Position numbers and translations under genes: made by a program. From Chrysopilus asiliformis (lineage: Eukaryota; Arthropoda; Insecta; Diptera; Rhagionidae), in the NCBI GenBank assembly GCA_964034945.1, contig OZ035962.1:101378284-101442283 (forward strand): a DNA stretch of 64,000 bases, read 5' to 3'. The notes beneath the pieces were generated by a model. That model saw nothing but the letters and a program-made list of their open reading frames with translations, searched no databases and was not told where the DNA came from. Shown here piece by piece: positions 1-10,070 of the stretch (within the stretch, counting starts at the first letter, position 1; every line of letters starts with the position of its first letter).

Positions 1-182
1 TTTCCTAAAGAAAGTTCATATTTTTATGTAAACTAATATTTTATTTGTTGGATTATAAATCACGCAGGAATGTAAATTTTGTATAAGAAAGTCAAGTGCT
101 GCTGATATCAGATATTTTTTATTTCGTGGTTTTCACATCAATTTTTAAGCAATCGTCACCAGGACGGACCGGAACACACTTA

Positions 183-247
183 AGCCCAATTCAGACTAAC
201 GATTGCGATTACGATTTCTATTACGATTACGATTACGATTACGATTG

Positions 248-294
<47 letters not shown>

Positions 295-508
295 ACGATT
301 ACGATTACAATTACGACTACGATTACGATTACGATTACGATTACGATTACGATTACGATTACGATTACGATTATGATTACGATTGCGATTACGATTGAGC
401 TTGCTCGACCAATGAGATCAAAGCTTTCAGTTTCCTATCATTGAAAGCTTTGATCTCATTGGTCGAGAAGCTTCAAGCGTAATCGCAATGGTTAGTCTGA
501 ATTGGGCT
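183..508. mobile_element. Palindromic MITE with internal GATTAC satellite, TTA target duplication
   Basis: Terminal inverted repeats of about 32 bp with one mismatch start AGCCCAATTCAGACTAAC on the left and end in the complement on the right. TTA lies directly outside both ends (180-182 and 509-511), the PIF/Harbinger pattern. The left interior is a hexamer array. The right interior (398-475) is a second perfect hairpin around a sequence containing CCAATGAGATCAAAGC, also found in the element at 56028-56884. No transposase is encoded, so it is non-autonomous. Confidence 0.85.
200..397 (+). repeat. GATTAC hexamer satellite, about 33 copies
   Basis: Near-uniform tandem GATTAC units with occasional GATTTC, GATTGC and GACTAC variants. 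The array lies inside the MITE at 183-508 and begins from the GATTGCGATTACG that forms the inner end of its terminal repeat, so it probably grew from that repeat. The long Asp-Tyr reading frame here is a by-product of the repeat. Confidence 0.95.
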
Positions 509-511
509 TTA

Positions 512-1264
512 GACCACCTTTATCTACGGCAACTCGAAAAAGACTGTCTGTAAAGTTAGATTATGACAAAAAAAAGTTGGTAATCCAGTGTAACGTAGTG
601 AATTTATATAACAATTTTAAAGAAGAAGGAATGACAATAATTTAAACATCCCACAGGCAACTTAAGGCAGAAAATAGAGATAACCTAACATGCAGATTCA
701 TTTAATATGCCTAAGAGTAATTTTATTTGCATATAAGGACGACTATGTACATATAATGTGCATGTATTTATCAGCTTCCTGAAGCATTGGCTTTTAATAA
801 TAATAGTAAACAGAGTTACTGACTTAAGTTTTACTAATTCCACTTTATATTACAGTCAGCCATACAGGGTGTTATATGAAGCCATGAAATTTGTACTTTA
901 ATGGTTAGCTTTAGCAAAGGATTAAAGCTATAGGGAAGTAAAAGTTCGTAGGTTCGTAGCTTATGGTGAAAGATTAAGCTTGCTTAGGTCAAAGTGGAAC
1001 CTTTTGCCTTTAACCAAAAGAATCATGTTTAACATGAATAGGAATATAAAACAGAGTTCAAAATGAAAATTTCCTTGAAAAATATTAACCTTTTCACTCT
1101 TTATAGTTTTTAAATTTGTATTTACAAGCAAACAGAGTGGTATTTTTTTTTACCTTCGATTTAAAGAAAACACTAAAAAAGCGGCAAAGCATCGAAAAAC
1201 TCCAAATTCTAAAGAAACTTGTTTTCCGTGAAAAATTTCCTGTGATGACGTAAATCATAAAATA
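512..1264. other. A+T-rich intergenic stretch
   Basis: No coding exon, RNA gene or clear inverted repeat was recognised. It contains short homopolymer runs only. Confidence 0.5.
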
Positions 1265-1730
1265 TCTGATGTGAACAGCACATGACTTTATTATAAAAAA
1301 TCCTCGTTTCTACGCAATTTACACAATAATCCAAAAATTAAAATATATTTTTTTACATTTTTTTTTTAGAAAATCTGAAATATCTCCATCAGTAGTTTTG
1401 GAGAAATCTTGTACACAGACTGACAGACAGAAAAACATTTTTGCAATAATGCTCCCATCGACTAAAGGCCTGTGTCCACATGGGAGTTTATTTGCAGAAG
1501 TCGCTTCTAGAAGAGATTTCTGGTGTCACAACTTCTGGAAGTTCACTTGCAGTTAGTGTTTCCACGGGAAAAACTTTCAGAAGTCTCTGCTAGAAGCGAC
1601 TTCTGCAAAGAAACTTGCATGTGGACACAGGCCTTAAGGAGTGCTCGGCAAATGTTTTCAGGCAAAATGAAGACCGCTGAAATTTTTTATGAATACAATT
1701 CTTTATTATACTTCGTATAAGAAAGTAATA
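1265..1730 (+). repeat. Dispersed family C copy, split by a MITE
   Basis: Shares long stretches with 21355-22130, 15655-15736, 45440-45710 (opposite orientation) and 63270-63600. Shared features are a GATGTGAACAGCA segment, the phrase CTGAAATATCTCCAT, a short run of CAGA units and ATTTTTGCAATAATG. The copy is interrupted by the element at 1466-1634. No protein of its own was recognised, so the type of element is unknown. Confidence 0.7.
1466..1634. mobile_element. 169-bp palindromic MITE, TAA target duplication
   Basis: The ends are AGGCCTGTGTCCACATG and its complement. The arms extend about 48 bp and meet in an imperfect centre. TAA flanks both sides (1463-1465 and 1635-1637). It interrupts a family C repeat. 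The PIF/Harbinger-like assignment rests on the 3-bp TWA duplication and terminal GGCC-type ends. Confidence 0.85.
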
Positions 1731-2345
1731 ATGGAGAGGTTAATGTTGAAACATGCTGTGAGCAGGGATACTGGCGTATGAAAGGATTTAACTTAATTAA
1801 AAAGGAATACCACAATCTGACAAATATGTTGCATGCATATTTGAACTATAAATTGTTAGCAGATCCTTGCAGAACGAATTTTCAACCTATCCCAATAATC
1901 ATGCAAATGAAATCGTAACCATATGTTTGAAACCACCTTGTCGTTCAAATCTAAATCCAGAGTTTCGCATAGTAATCACAGTGATATGAAAATCCGCATT
2001 AAACGTAAATATATTCCAATCTGAGTGAATATTTGAGTGGTTGAGATTTAACTTTCAAATACGGATCACCCGTCACAGATTTTGCATTATCCTTCCATAT
2101 GAAAAAGATTTATTTCAGGTTTATTTCGGAATTGTTGCGGTCCCTCGTTTTTCGTTTATTTTTCAAAAAACCATAGTTGAAATTTCCACAATTTTATAAG
2201 ATAGACTATTTTATTGTGTTCACAGACAGTCGATAAGATATGTCACAGATGTTAGGAACGAAGATAGAGTGACATGCTGTCAAAATCCACACAAAAAGTT
2301 GGTGAAGAAAACTGGAGTGTGATAGGAAAGTTAATATCTATAACT
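1731..2345. other. Intergenic, nothing recognised
   Basis: A+T-rich sequence with no exon-like frame longer than about 60 codons and no clear repeat structure. Confidence 0.45.
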
Positions 2346-2495
2346 TATGGGCTTATTCACAAAATGTAACTCGCCTTTATCCGTAAATTTAAAATTTACG
2401 GCCCACTTTCGTATTCAGACAATGTGATTTAGTTGTAAAATTCTCGATTCGAAAGGCCAAAAACAAACTTGACGTATTTTATGAACAGCCCCTAA
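2346..2495. mobile_element. Small MITE of the GGGCTGTYCATAAAATACGT group
   Basis: Left end GGGCTTATTCACAAAATG and right end ACGTATTTTATGAACAGCCC are diverged inverted repeats. The same right end occurs at 61741-61765, and degenerate versions occur near 6890 and 43275. There is no coding capacity, and no target duplication was confidently seen. Confidence 0.55.
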
Positions 2496-2523
2496 TTACA
2501 AGAAAATCGAATTTCGTTGTTCT

Positions 2524-3431
2524 AAAGCGTAAAACACAATTGGCCCGACACAACATTTACAGCGACATTTCAGAGTTTAAACTCATAGCACCCATGCTTC
2601 TGTATACAATCAATCCGACCAACTTTGTCGTCGTAAAAAGTTGAATCGAACTTAACTTTTGTCGGCCAGCTCGCCCACAAAATTTAGTGGTTGATTCAAA
2701 ATGAAATCTTATACGGACGTCATAAAATCTAAATTTCATCACTTAAGGAGAGTATTATGAAATATAGTTCGTATTCTGTGCTGCTAACATTCACATTCCT
2801 ATTATCATACTAATATATAAAAATGAGTTTGTGTCTGTCTGTTCCTCTTTCACACAAAAACGGCTGAACCGATTGACTTGAAATTTTGCATGAGTGTCTA
2901 TGGTAGTTCCGGTTCCAACACAGGCATACGGAAAAGTAGCGCGAGGGGAGGAGTTAAAGTAATCTCGAAATTTAGTCTTCCCTCTATGTTACACTTTCGC
3001 GGGGAAACTACTGAACCGATTGGCCTGAAATTTGGCATAGATGTTCGTCGGGGGCCCAGCCCCAACATAGACCCATTAAAAAGTAGCCCGAGAGGTGGGG
3101 GAGTAAAGGGAGAGGGTAAAGAAAATCCGAATCTTTTAAAGAAAAGCACGGACAACTTATTCTATCTAATTTATTGCCAATTGAATTTTGTTTTCTTAGA
3201 TTTTGTTCTACTCACGCTTTTAGCCGGGCGTAGCCGGATCGAAATTCTAGTGTATGATAATTAGTAACAAAATATTGTTATATGTGGCTCACGGTGCGAC
3301 TGTCAAAATCGAATGAAAAGCAAATGACGTTTAGGACAACAGAGTGTGCGAAATTGTATGTGGAGGACAACTTTGTCGCCATAATGGGTCGTCGTAAATT
3401 TTGTATCGGGCCAATTGTATTCCGGCCTTAA
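2524..3431. mobile_element. Probable DNA element with ACAATTGGCCCGAYACAA ends, carrying a nested Helitron
   Basis: The left side has ACAATTGGCCCGACACAAC followed by a CGACAAAGTTG-type segment. The right side has the inverted equivalents at about 3380-3431. The interior 2806-3250 is a separate Helitron-like insertion. Outer ends and target duplication are not exact, so the boundaries are approximate. Confidence 0.5.
2806..3250 (+). mobile_element. Non-autonomous Helitron-like element
   Basis: The 5' end is TC (2806) and the 3' end is CTAG (3250). The insertion lies between A (2805) and T (3251), the Helitron rule. A short hairpin with CCGG arms and a GCGTAG loop lies about 10 nt before the 3' CTAG. 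The body has the phrase ACGGCTGAACCGATTGACTT, repeated in diverged form at about 3005, and resembles short insect Helitrons. There is no Rep/helicase frame. The 128-codon frame across it has no recognisable domain. Confidence 0.7.
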
Positions 3432-3624
3432 ACATCGAATATTGTACGATCAAAGACATACAAATGCGTTACGTTGCCGGGGGTTCATATTTTTAAAGGA
3501 CGAGTAGCAAATTTAGACTTTTTTCCTTCGACAAATGGCTCATATTTGCATAAAGAAATTTTGACTCCATGGAACGCAGCAATAAGGGAACGCAGAAAAA
3601 CCGTCGCAGGTGAGATGCTTTTTA

Positions 3625-3900
3625 GAGTGTGTTTACATCACGGTTTTTTTCTTTCGCTTCGGCCAAATCATGGTAAGGGATGTAGTAGAGAGGAAACCCA
3701 AAAAAGACGAACGAAATTTAGAATGTGTTTACATTAGGACTTTTTTATACGTCTTTGGCCCATTGAGTGTGTTTACATTCGGACTTTTTTCATTCGCTGC
3801 GTCTTTCGTTTCGGCCAAGTCTTGGTAGGGGACGTAGTGGAGAGGAAAGCCCAAAAATACGAACGAAGTCTTAATGTAAACACATCCTTATCCGTAGCAA
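3625..3900. mobile_element. Cluster of MITE ends, GTGTTTACATTMGGACTT group
   Basis: Four terminal-repeat-like segments occur at about 3627, 3723, 3765 and 3875 (the last inverted), each with TGTGTTTACAT. The right pair bounds a roughly 130-bp unit; the left pair looks like a partial tandem copy. A relative with the same ends lies at 47120-47390. Confidence 0.55.
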
Positions 3901-5735
3901 ATTACGTTATTAATAAACGAGACATCGCAATCATATTTTCTTTTTTTTTGCACCAACAAAACTTAGCAACTTATGTACAACTTAAGTTATTCAAGTCCCA
4001 GAATTTCTACGGTTTAAGTAGGCTAACAATAACATATTTTTTTTAAGAATAGTACGCGCAAGTGAACCCTAATCTTTTAATTTTCTGCTGTACAAACATT
4101 CCCTTTGAACTCACTCACGACACTCTAATTAATAAGTGTCTCATCAAATGACTGTAATTTTTCAATGACAATATTTAAAAAGCTCCACGAAAAACATAAA
4201 ACTTATGTTCTTCAAAGTAATTCTCCCTAAAAAAACACACGAATCATGAAAACGTAATAAATTAGCGACACGAACAAAGATTTTCCTGTTGAAAAAAAAA
4301 CTGGCCAATTATCATTAATCCGTTCTTGTAATTAAGCCCGTCCAAAATTTCCCAAAATAACCAAAAACTTTTTGATATCAAGTTTCATTAAATATACGCA
4401 CAAACCGTCAAGTGAATTGACCTAAAAAACAAAACATGAGAAACTCTTGACAGGATCGTCAGGAGTTCAGAAGCATACAAATGAAGTCGGCCATTAGGTA
4501 AATCAACAGAAACTTGAAAATATCAAATGCGAAACTCCATTAACCCCTTTATGGGGGATGACATTGTTCAAGTGGAAGAGAAAAGTTTTTTATTTGCCTC
4601 TTCAACTAAAGTGTTCTCCTTGCGGCGCAATCAAGGAGGTGGATAAACTTTGATGGCATCAGCTTTGCTTTTCGTATAATTTTCCACAATCATCCGAGGA
4701 TATTCTCGGTTGATTGCTCGACCTTAGGTTTACCTGTTAAGCTATTAATTCTTGATGTCCACTTTCCAGAGTGTTTTCATAATCATCTCTAATTCTGCGC
4801 AATTGCATAACTTACGAGTAGCGAGGATGAAAGCGAAGGATAATTATCTGAATAAATAATAATTCGCAATATGGAAATGACATATCATGACATTAAGTAA
4901 CCCCAACCTACCTCTCTATACACTGTTAAAACGGCCTTGGAAAAAGCGTAGAATAACAGCGAAAAGCGCGGTGAAAGATGACATTGATTTATAATGTTGA
5001 CACTTAAATTTTTAATGAACAACTTCACCGCCCTCCAGTGTTAGCATTTAATTTTTGCATAATCAAGAGATGATGTTGGAACTTTTAAAAACAACATCCC
5101 TCACAATCCGGAAAATCCATACAAGTTGTAGTGGAGGGTAAACACGAAAGGATCCTTGGTCGCCATAATTATGTTGTTGATTTGCGGTGGTTGAACATGC
5201 TGGTCGCAAAATTACTTTTAAAAAAAGGGTTGCTGATATTATTTTTTCCCCTAGCGGGAACGAAATTTAAAAATAAAAATAGAGTACCTATTCTTATTTG
5301 GTTTATGTGGAATGGTAGGGAAACAGAAAAGGTCACATCTTTATAAAGTTGAAAGGTTGCGGTTGAATCAGGGATTTAATTGGCCAAATCAAAAGTTTCC
5401 CGGCCAATGAGAGGTTTTTCCGGACTTTTTCAAGTCCGTCTCGTAAATCTAAGGGATAATAAAGGCTTTTAAATTCTTCCAAGTAAGTAAACAAAATTCA
5501 ATTTTTCTGTTGATTTTTTTTAGAGACCGTATGCTAAGAACGCAAACAATACGCATTTTTTTAAATGCTTTTTACGGGAAAATCATTTCAATACCGACAA
5601 TTGGGGAAATTGAAATGACTTGTGGACCATTTTATTTATTGTTCAATCAGTCAGAAGGAAAGTAGCTTAAAAGAGGAAAGAATTTGACCATTTTTGTGTC
5701 ATTAACGCTTTCATGCATACATTAATTTTTACGGT
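3901..5735. other. Long intergenic region without recognised elements
   Basis: About 1.8 kb of A+T-rich sequence. A weak, imperfect inverted arrangement of a TTCACCGC/GCGGTGAA segment lies around 4965-5035, but no gene, RNA or well-bounded transposon was seen. Confidence 0.45.
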
Positions 5736-5738
5736 TTT

Positions 5739-5962
5739 TGGTATCCGAGGGTTTTTGGGGCGCTGATTACGAATCTGAAGTCAAAACTTTAAAATTCAAA
5801 ATGGCGGATACAATATGGCGGTCAAAAAAAAAAAATTTATTAGATTACACTGAAAACTAGTACGTAATTTTATCTTTTTTGACCGCCATATTGGATCCGC
5901 CATTTTGAATTTTTGACTTCAGATTCATAATCATCGACCCCGAAAACCTTTATAAAGCTGAT
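5739..5962. mobile_element. Fold-back copy of family D
   Basis: Two arms of about 85 bp are inverted around an A/T-rich centre at about 5828-5875. The arms contain AAAATGGCGGATMCAATATGG and GGGGCGCTGATTACGAATCTG. The same GGGGTCGCTGATCAC phrase is the core of tandem family D monomers at 8287, 22810 and 37580, so this is an inverted pair of family D units. Confidence 0.7.
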
Positions 5963-6284
5963 TACCGATTTTTTAACTGTAATAGATTTGCGACAGCTAC
6001 ATTTAATCTGCAAAATAGCTACTTGTTTGCTCTTTATTTATTTATAAAATGCAGTAATTATAAAAAAAGTGCATATTACTTTTTTTTATAACAATTGATG
6101 TCCTAGGATACTTACGAAATAAATTTAGTCAATATAAGTGCATGAATGTTATAATATTAAAAAACTGAATTAGAAAAGGTGTTGTTGTACAACAACACTA
6201 TGCAATAAAGGGTTAACTTTTAATTACAATTTGAGGAATATTACGGCCACTTTATAATTTTTTTTCACGAATCCTTTAGCCTTG

Positions 6285-6345
6285 ACTTCTGGCACAGTTG
6301 TTGATGGGTTGCAATTAAACCTCACAAATGTAGAAAATGTTGTAG
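6285..6345 (+). mobile_element. 3' fragment of the tRNA-derived SINE
   Basis: The segment GTTGATGGGTTGCAA followed by CCTCACAAATGTAG matches the 3' part of the SINE at 24426-24655, where GTTGATGGGTTGCAA precedes CCTTTCAAATGTGG. The promoter boxes are absent here. Confidence 0.5.
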
Positions 6346-6594
6346 AAAATTTTATATTCTTAACTTTAATTGATGAGGTTGGTCCAGTGGACCTTTTCTC
6401 TCGTTGCTATCTCTCATGTTTTCAGCACAGTGACTCTGAAATCTTCATTACCTTCATACAGTATGGTGTTGCATGCCGAGTTAAATGCACCTCATCATTT
6501 ACGCATATTTTCACCTCATAAATTAAGAGTTAAAAATTTGTTATATTCATTTTTTCCCAAAAGAGCACATGTTTCCGAGTTTTATCAAAAGAAA

Positions 6595-6832
6595 TAAAAT
6601 ATACGATTTTTGTAAAACAATTTCAAGTCGCTAGGTCAACGCATTCTCGAGTTATTTAAGATACGTAAAAGGGACAGACAGACTGACAGACAGATGCACG
6701 GACATTTTCATAATTTTGCCTGAAATGGATTTCGTACCGTTCAGAAAGTTTCTATCTGCTACTGTTCTGGAGTCGATCTCCGTCATTAATACAATATTAT
6801 TTCCCTCTATAGAAGAGGAAAGTAAAAATCGC
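6595..6832 (-). repeat. Dispersed family A copy
   Basis: Reverse-complement relative of 24150-24430 and 34655-34905. Shared features are a CTCTATAGAAGAGGAAAG end, an ATTTCGTACCGTTCAG-type segment, a CAGACAGA microsatellite, and TTGTAAAACAATTTCAAG. No reading frame was recognised. Confidence 0.7.
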
Positions 6833-7314
6833 CAAAAGGCTTGACGATGGAGGGAGGAGGGGAGTGAAAATCGAAAATTAGCATGACGTATTTTATGTAT
6901 AGTTGCTTACATGGATATTCCCTTACAGTATGTTTTTCCACTTTTTATAAAAAGAGAATTTTCAACAACAATTTACCTGCATAAATAAACAAATCACCAA
7001 CAAATTTCATGTTTTTATGTTTTGACAATATTTGTTATTCTTCTCTTCAGAGATTATTTTATACCCTTAACTGTAAGTATTGTCTTATTTTGTTTACCAG
7101 CTTTTGTATAAGTAAGGACTTATTATACTCGTATAACAAGATTGAGGTATATAAATCCAGCTTAACACGGGTTTCTTCGCATTTCTTATAGTAAAATCAT
7201 CATAAATCATCTTATCGAATTTTATCGCAATGTTTTCGATGGGTCACATTGTGTATGGAAAATCATGGACTTTATACATACAAAAATAAATGGAGAAAGG
7301 CCACTACAAATATA

Positions 7315-8111
7315 CACTGCAAAAAATTTAAGAACTTATATGAATAAATTTTTCTTTATCAAAATCTTTTACACCAAATTTGTATCTATTGGCATCGACT
7401 TTTGGTATCAAAGACAAAAATTTGATAAATGTTTGGTGTAAATTTGATAAACATTGTTGTTGTTGTTTCGACACTTCACACCAAATATTGATGAAGTCAT
7501 ACGAGTTCATATAAATTGGGTACAAAATATAATACGAGGAATGTCTGTCTGTCTGTCTGTCTGCACAAACAATCTCGAAAACCCACCTAACGATTTTCAC
7601 GAAACTTGGGGGTTAGGGATTTTCGGGGACAAGGAATCGATCTAGATACATCTCACCTCTGAGAAAATTCCCCTCGATACCCCTCGCCTGGTATCTTCGA
7701 ATTGGGTGGTCCGATCTTAATGAAACTTTACAGTATTACTAAGGGGGCTAAGGGCTTTCGATTTTTCCACTACAAACCTGACTTTTCCCTCCCCTCAATA
7801 ACCCTCACCTGATGTCTCAAAACAACGTTTCAAAAATCGTTGACAGCGATTACTCAATAACCACTCAACCGATTTCTATGAAATTGTGTTATCGCGCGTT
7901 AGTTTTAGTTCTAGCTTTCTAGGTCGGGAATTTAAAAACTCTGGAAAAGCTCTGTAAAGATAATGTGAATTTAGTTTTTCCCCAAAAATCAGCAAAAGTA
8001 GGATTTTGAGGTCGCCGAGCATGGCTCGGTCTTCCTGGTACTATAAATTAGGTGCAAGTTATTTTTACAAACAAAAATCTATTCATATAAATCCTTAAAT
8101 TTTTTACCGTG
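7315..8111. mobile_element. 797-bp DNA element with CACKGYAAAAAATTTAAG ends
   Basis: Inverted ends of about 45 bp with mismatches: CACTGCAAAAAATTTAAG on the left, and the complement of CACGGTAAAAAATTTAAGG on the right, each followed by a TTATATGAATA-type segment. The outside flanks do not give a clean target duplication. The middle part (about 7520-8038) is a separate Helitron-like insertion. No transposase frame is present. Confidence 0.65.
7520..8038 (+). mobile_element. Helitron-like element nested in the 7315-8111 element
   Basis: The 3' end has a 6-bp-stem hairpin (CCGAGC ATG GCTCGG) followed nine bases later by CTGG and then T, the Helitron 3' signature. The 5' end is less certain. The body carries a short (TGTC)n tract and phrases of the type AACGATTTTCACGAAACTT, repeated in diverged form downstream. 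Confidence 0.55.
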
Positions 8112-8286
8112 CATACACAGAAAAATTTGGCAAAAAATGTGTACTGAATTCCATCCGAATTTTTTTAATTTTAAATCCAAATGGAGTTATTAAATACTTT
8201 TTTTATTTATTTTGGTGTAGGTATGTTTCCAATCTTCTATCCTTATTTTGACCCACTTTGAAATTTTACACTCATACAGTTCGGGC

Positions 8287-8800
8287 TGAATTCTAATATT
8301 CTGATGTCAAAATTTTGAAGTAAAGATGCTGTCAGGATAACGGCGTAATCCTTTTTCTTAAAAATTTCCAGAAAAAATGCTTTCTGTGGTTTTTTGATGT
8401 TTCTGGTCCCAAATCTAATGTCAAAATTTTAAAATATGGAACGAAATATGTTGTAAGGATAACGAAGTGATTTTTGTTTATTTCCAGAAAAAATGGCTTT
8501 TCTGGGCACGAATCATAGTCACCGACGCGTCTGCAAAACAATTGAATCGACGCGACAGATTTTGCAATCCTGATTACCGACACGTGATTTTTTCAGTTCA
8601 ATGCAGTGCTTTGATTATCACATCTGTCAAAATGTTTGCACTTTTGGAAAACTTGTTTGATTTTGGGGAAAACAATAACCCTGAAGAAAATTTAAGACGC
8701 GTTTTTGCAGACGCGTCGGTGACTATGATCGGGCCCCTGGATTTTTGTGATTCTTGGTCCTGAATCTGATGTCAACATTTTAAAATTTGGATCAAAGACG
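8287..8800 (+). repeat. Tandem family D monomers, interrupted by a MITE
   Basis: Diverged monomers of roughly 90 bp share GGTCCYRAATCTRATGTCAAMATTTTAAAAT and the GTAAGGATAACG phrase (split here for length: core words AATCTGATGTCAA and GTAAGGATAACG). The unit is interrupted by the element at 8505-8734. The same monomers occur at 22810-23190 and, inverted, at 37580-37870. Confidence 0.65.
8505..8734. mobile_element. 230-bp MITE with GACGCGTCTGC ends
   Basis: The left end contains TCATAGTCACCGACGCGTCT and the right end its complement, near-perfect over about 30 bp. It is inserted in a family D monomer, whose sequence resumes on the other side. The target duplication is short and unclear (CTGG occurs on both sides). 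Confidence 0.75.
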
Positions 8801-8999
8801 CTGTAAGTATATTCTTAATTGTAGCAAAGTTTCAATTTTAACTTATTTAAAAACTATTGATAAAAAAAAAACTACTGAATCATGCAACTAAACAAATATA
8901 CAGTGCGTCATTTTTTAAAAGGAACATGCCAGTGGAAGAATTAATGACCAACAAAGAGCACGTGCCTTTACTAATACACTAGCCAGGCTTGTTACTATT

Positions 9000-9175
9000 T
9001 TTCCTAGCCCAAAAAAACCCACTGGGAGGTTTTTTTTAGAAGCCCATCCGAAAAATCGAAAAAAATCCAGTGGGTTGGGGTTTAAAAAAAACCCCAGTGG
9101 GTTGGGCTTTTTAAAAAAAAAACCCCAGTGGGTTGGGCTTTTTTAAAAAAAACCCCGGGTTTTGCACAACCTTGT
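9000..9175 (+). repeat. Short tandem repeat around CCCAGTGGGTTGGG
   Basis: Three to four copies of a unit of about 32 bp, ACCCCAGTGGGTTGGG followed by a T run and an A run. The A and T runs can pair, so each unit is itself partly palindromic. Confidence 0.8.
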
Positions 9176-9383
9176 GACTAGCGGCTAGTTAACTTTCGAC
9201 TGACACCTTCCTTTTAAAAATGGAGGTTCGACATATTAAGTCCACTTCCGCAAAACTGTCTTGCGTATGAAATAGATATAATTTGAATAGCAAAGTGATT
9301 AAAAAAAACAAACGTCTAATGGAGTCATTTGTTTATCGTTTGGTGTTCATTCAAATGGATAAAAAATGAAGTTATCCTATTAA

Positions 9384-9633
9384 CACGTTGGCTACCAGCC
9401 AAAAAACGCTTATTCCGCTAGTATTCACTGGGAAAAAACGCAAAAATCATTTCTGTACTTTGTGAGTCACCAATGAACACAAGATCAATACAGACAAAAA
9501 CGAACTCCATGCTCCACAAAAAAAAACCCCCCATTGTACCGCACGAGCGACTGCACTCAACCATGGAACTTGAGAAACTGACGGTAATGACAATAGTGTG
9601 TGTACACCGGTGACTCACATGGTAGCCAACGTG
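9384..9633. mobile_element. 250-bp piggyBac-like MITE, TTAA target
   Basis: Perfect inverted ends CACGTTGGCTACCA, flanked by TTAA on both sides (9380-9383 and 9634-9637). TTAA duplication is the piggyBac superfamily signature. There is no transposase. Confidence 0.85.
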
Positions 9634-9639
9634 TTAAGA

Positions 9640-10068
9640 TACATGTTGCGGCTAACTTCACACGAAATTTTTCTGTGTGTAGAACTGTATAAAATCTCTT
9701 TTCAGGTGCTATAAAATATCCAACCAATATAACAATAGATCGAATCAGAATCGAAGAAAAAGAGAATAAACTTCAATCTTCTTCGGTATTCATTGACCAT
9801 GTCCTTCGGAAAGCTTTTAGTCCGATATCCTCATATAATGGAAGGTTTTATTACAGAAGAAAAGGATCGAAGACACATGGACAGGATATATATGGACGCC
9901 ACAAAACAACATTGTAATATACCTACGTCACCCAATCGGGACTAATACTAGACATCGGTTGGCTTCTCTTCCTCTCACTATTATTGAATTATCAAATAAC
10001 TTTTCGATTAACTGCTTAGTCACCCATTTATTAGTTTTATATATCAATGCTGTACACATACATACATA
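9640..10068. other. Intergenic, left flank of the mariner
   Basis: No feature was recognised. The segment runs into the TA target of the mariner at 10069-10070. Confidence 0.45.
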
Positions 10069-10070
10069 TA

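Noticed and set aside
96..398. 100-codon frame with an Asp-Tyr repeat
   Set aside because: Translation of the GATTAC array inside a MITE.
2878..3264. 128-codon frame
   Set aside because: Lies in the Helitron-like element and has no domain.
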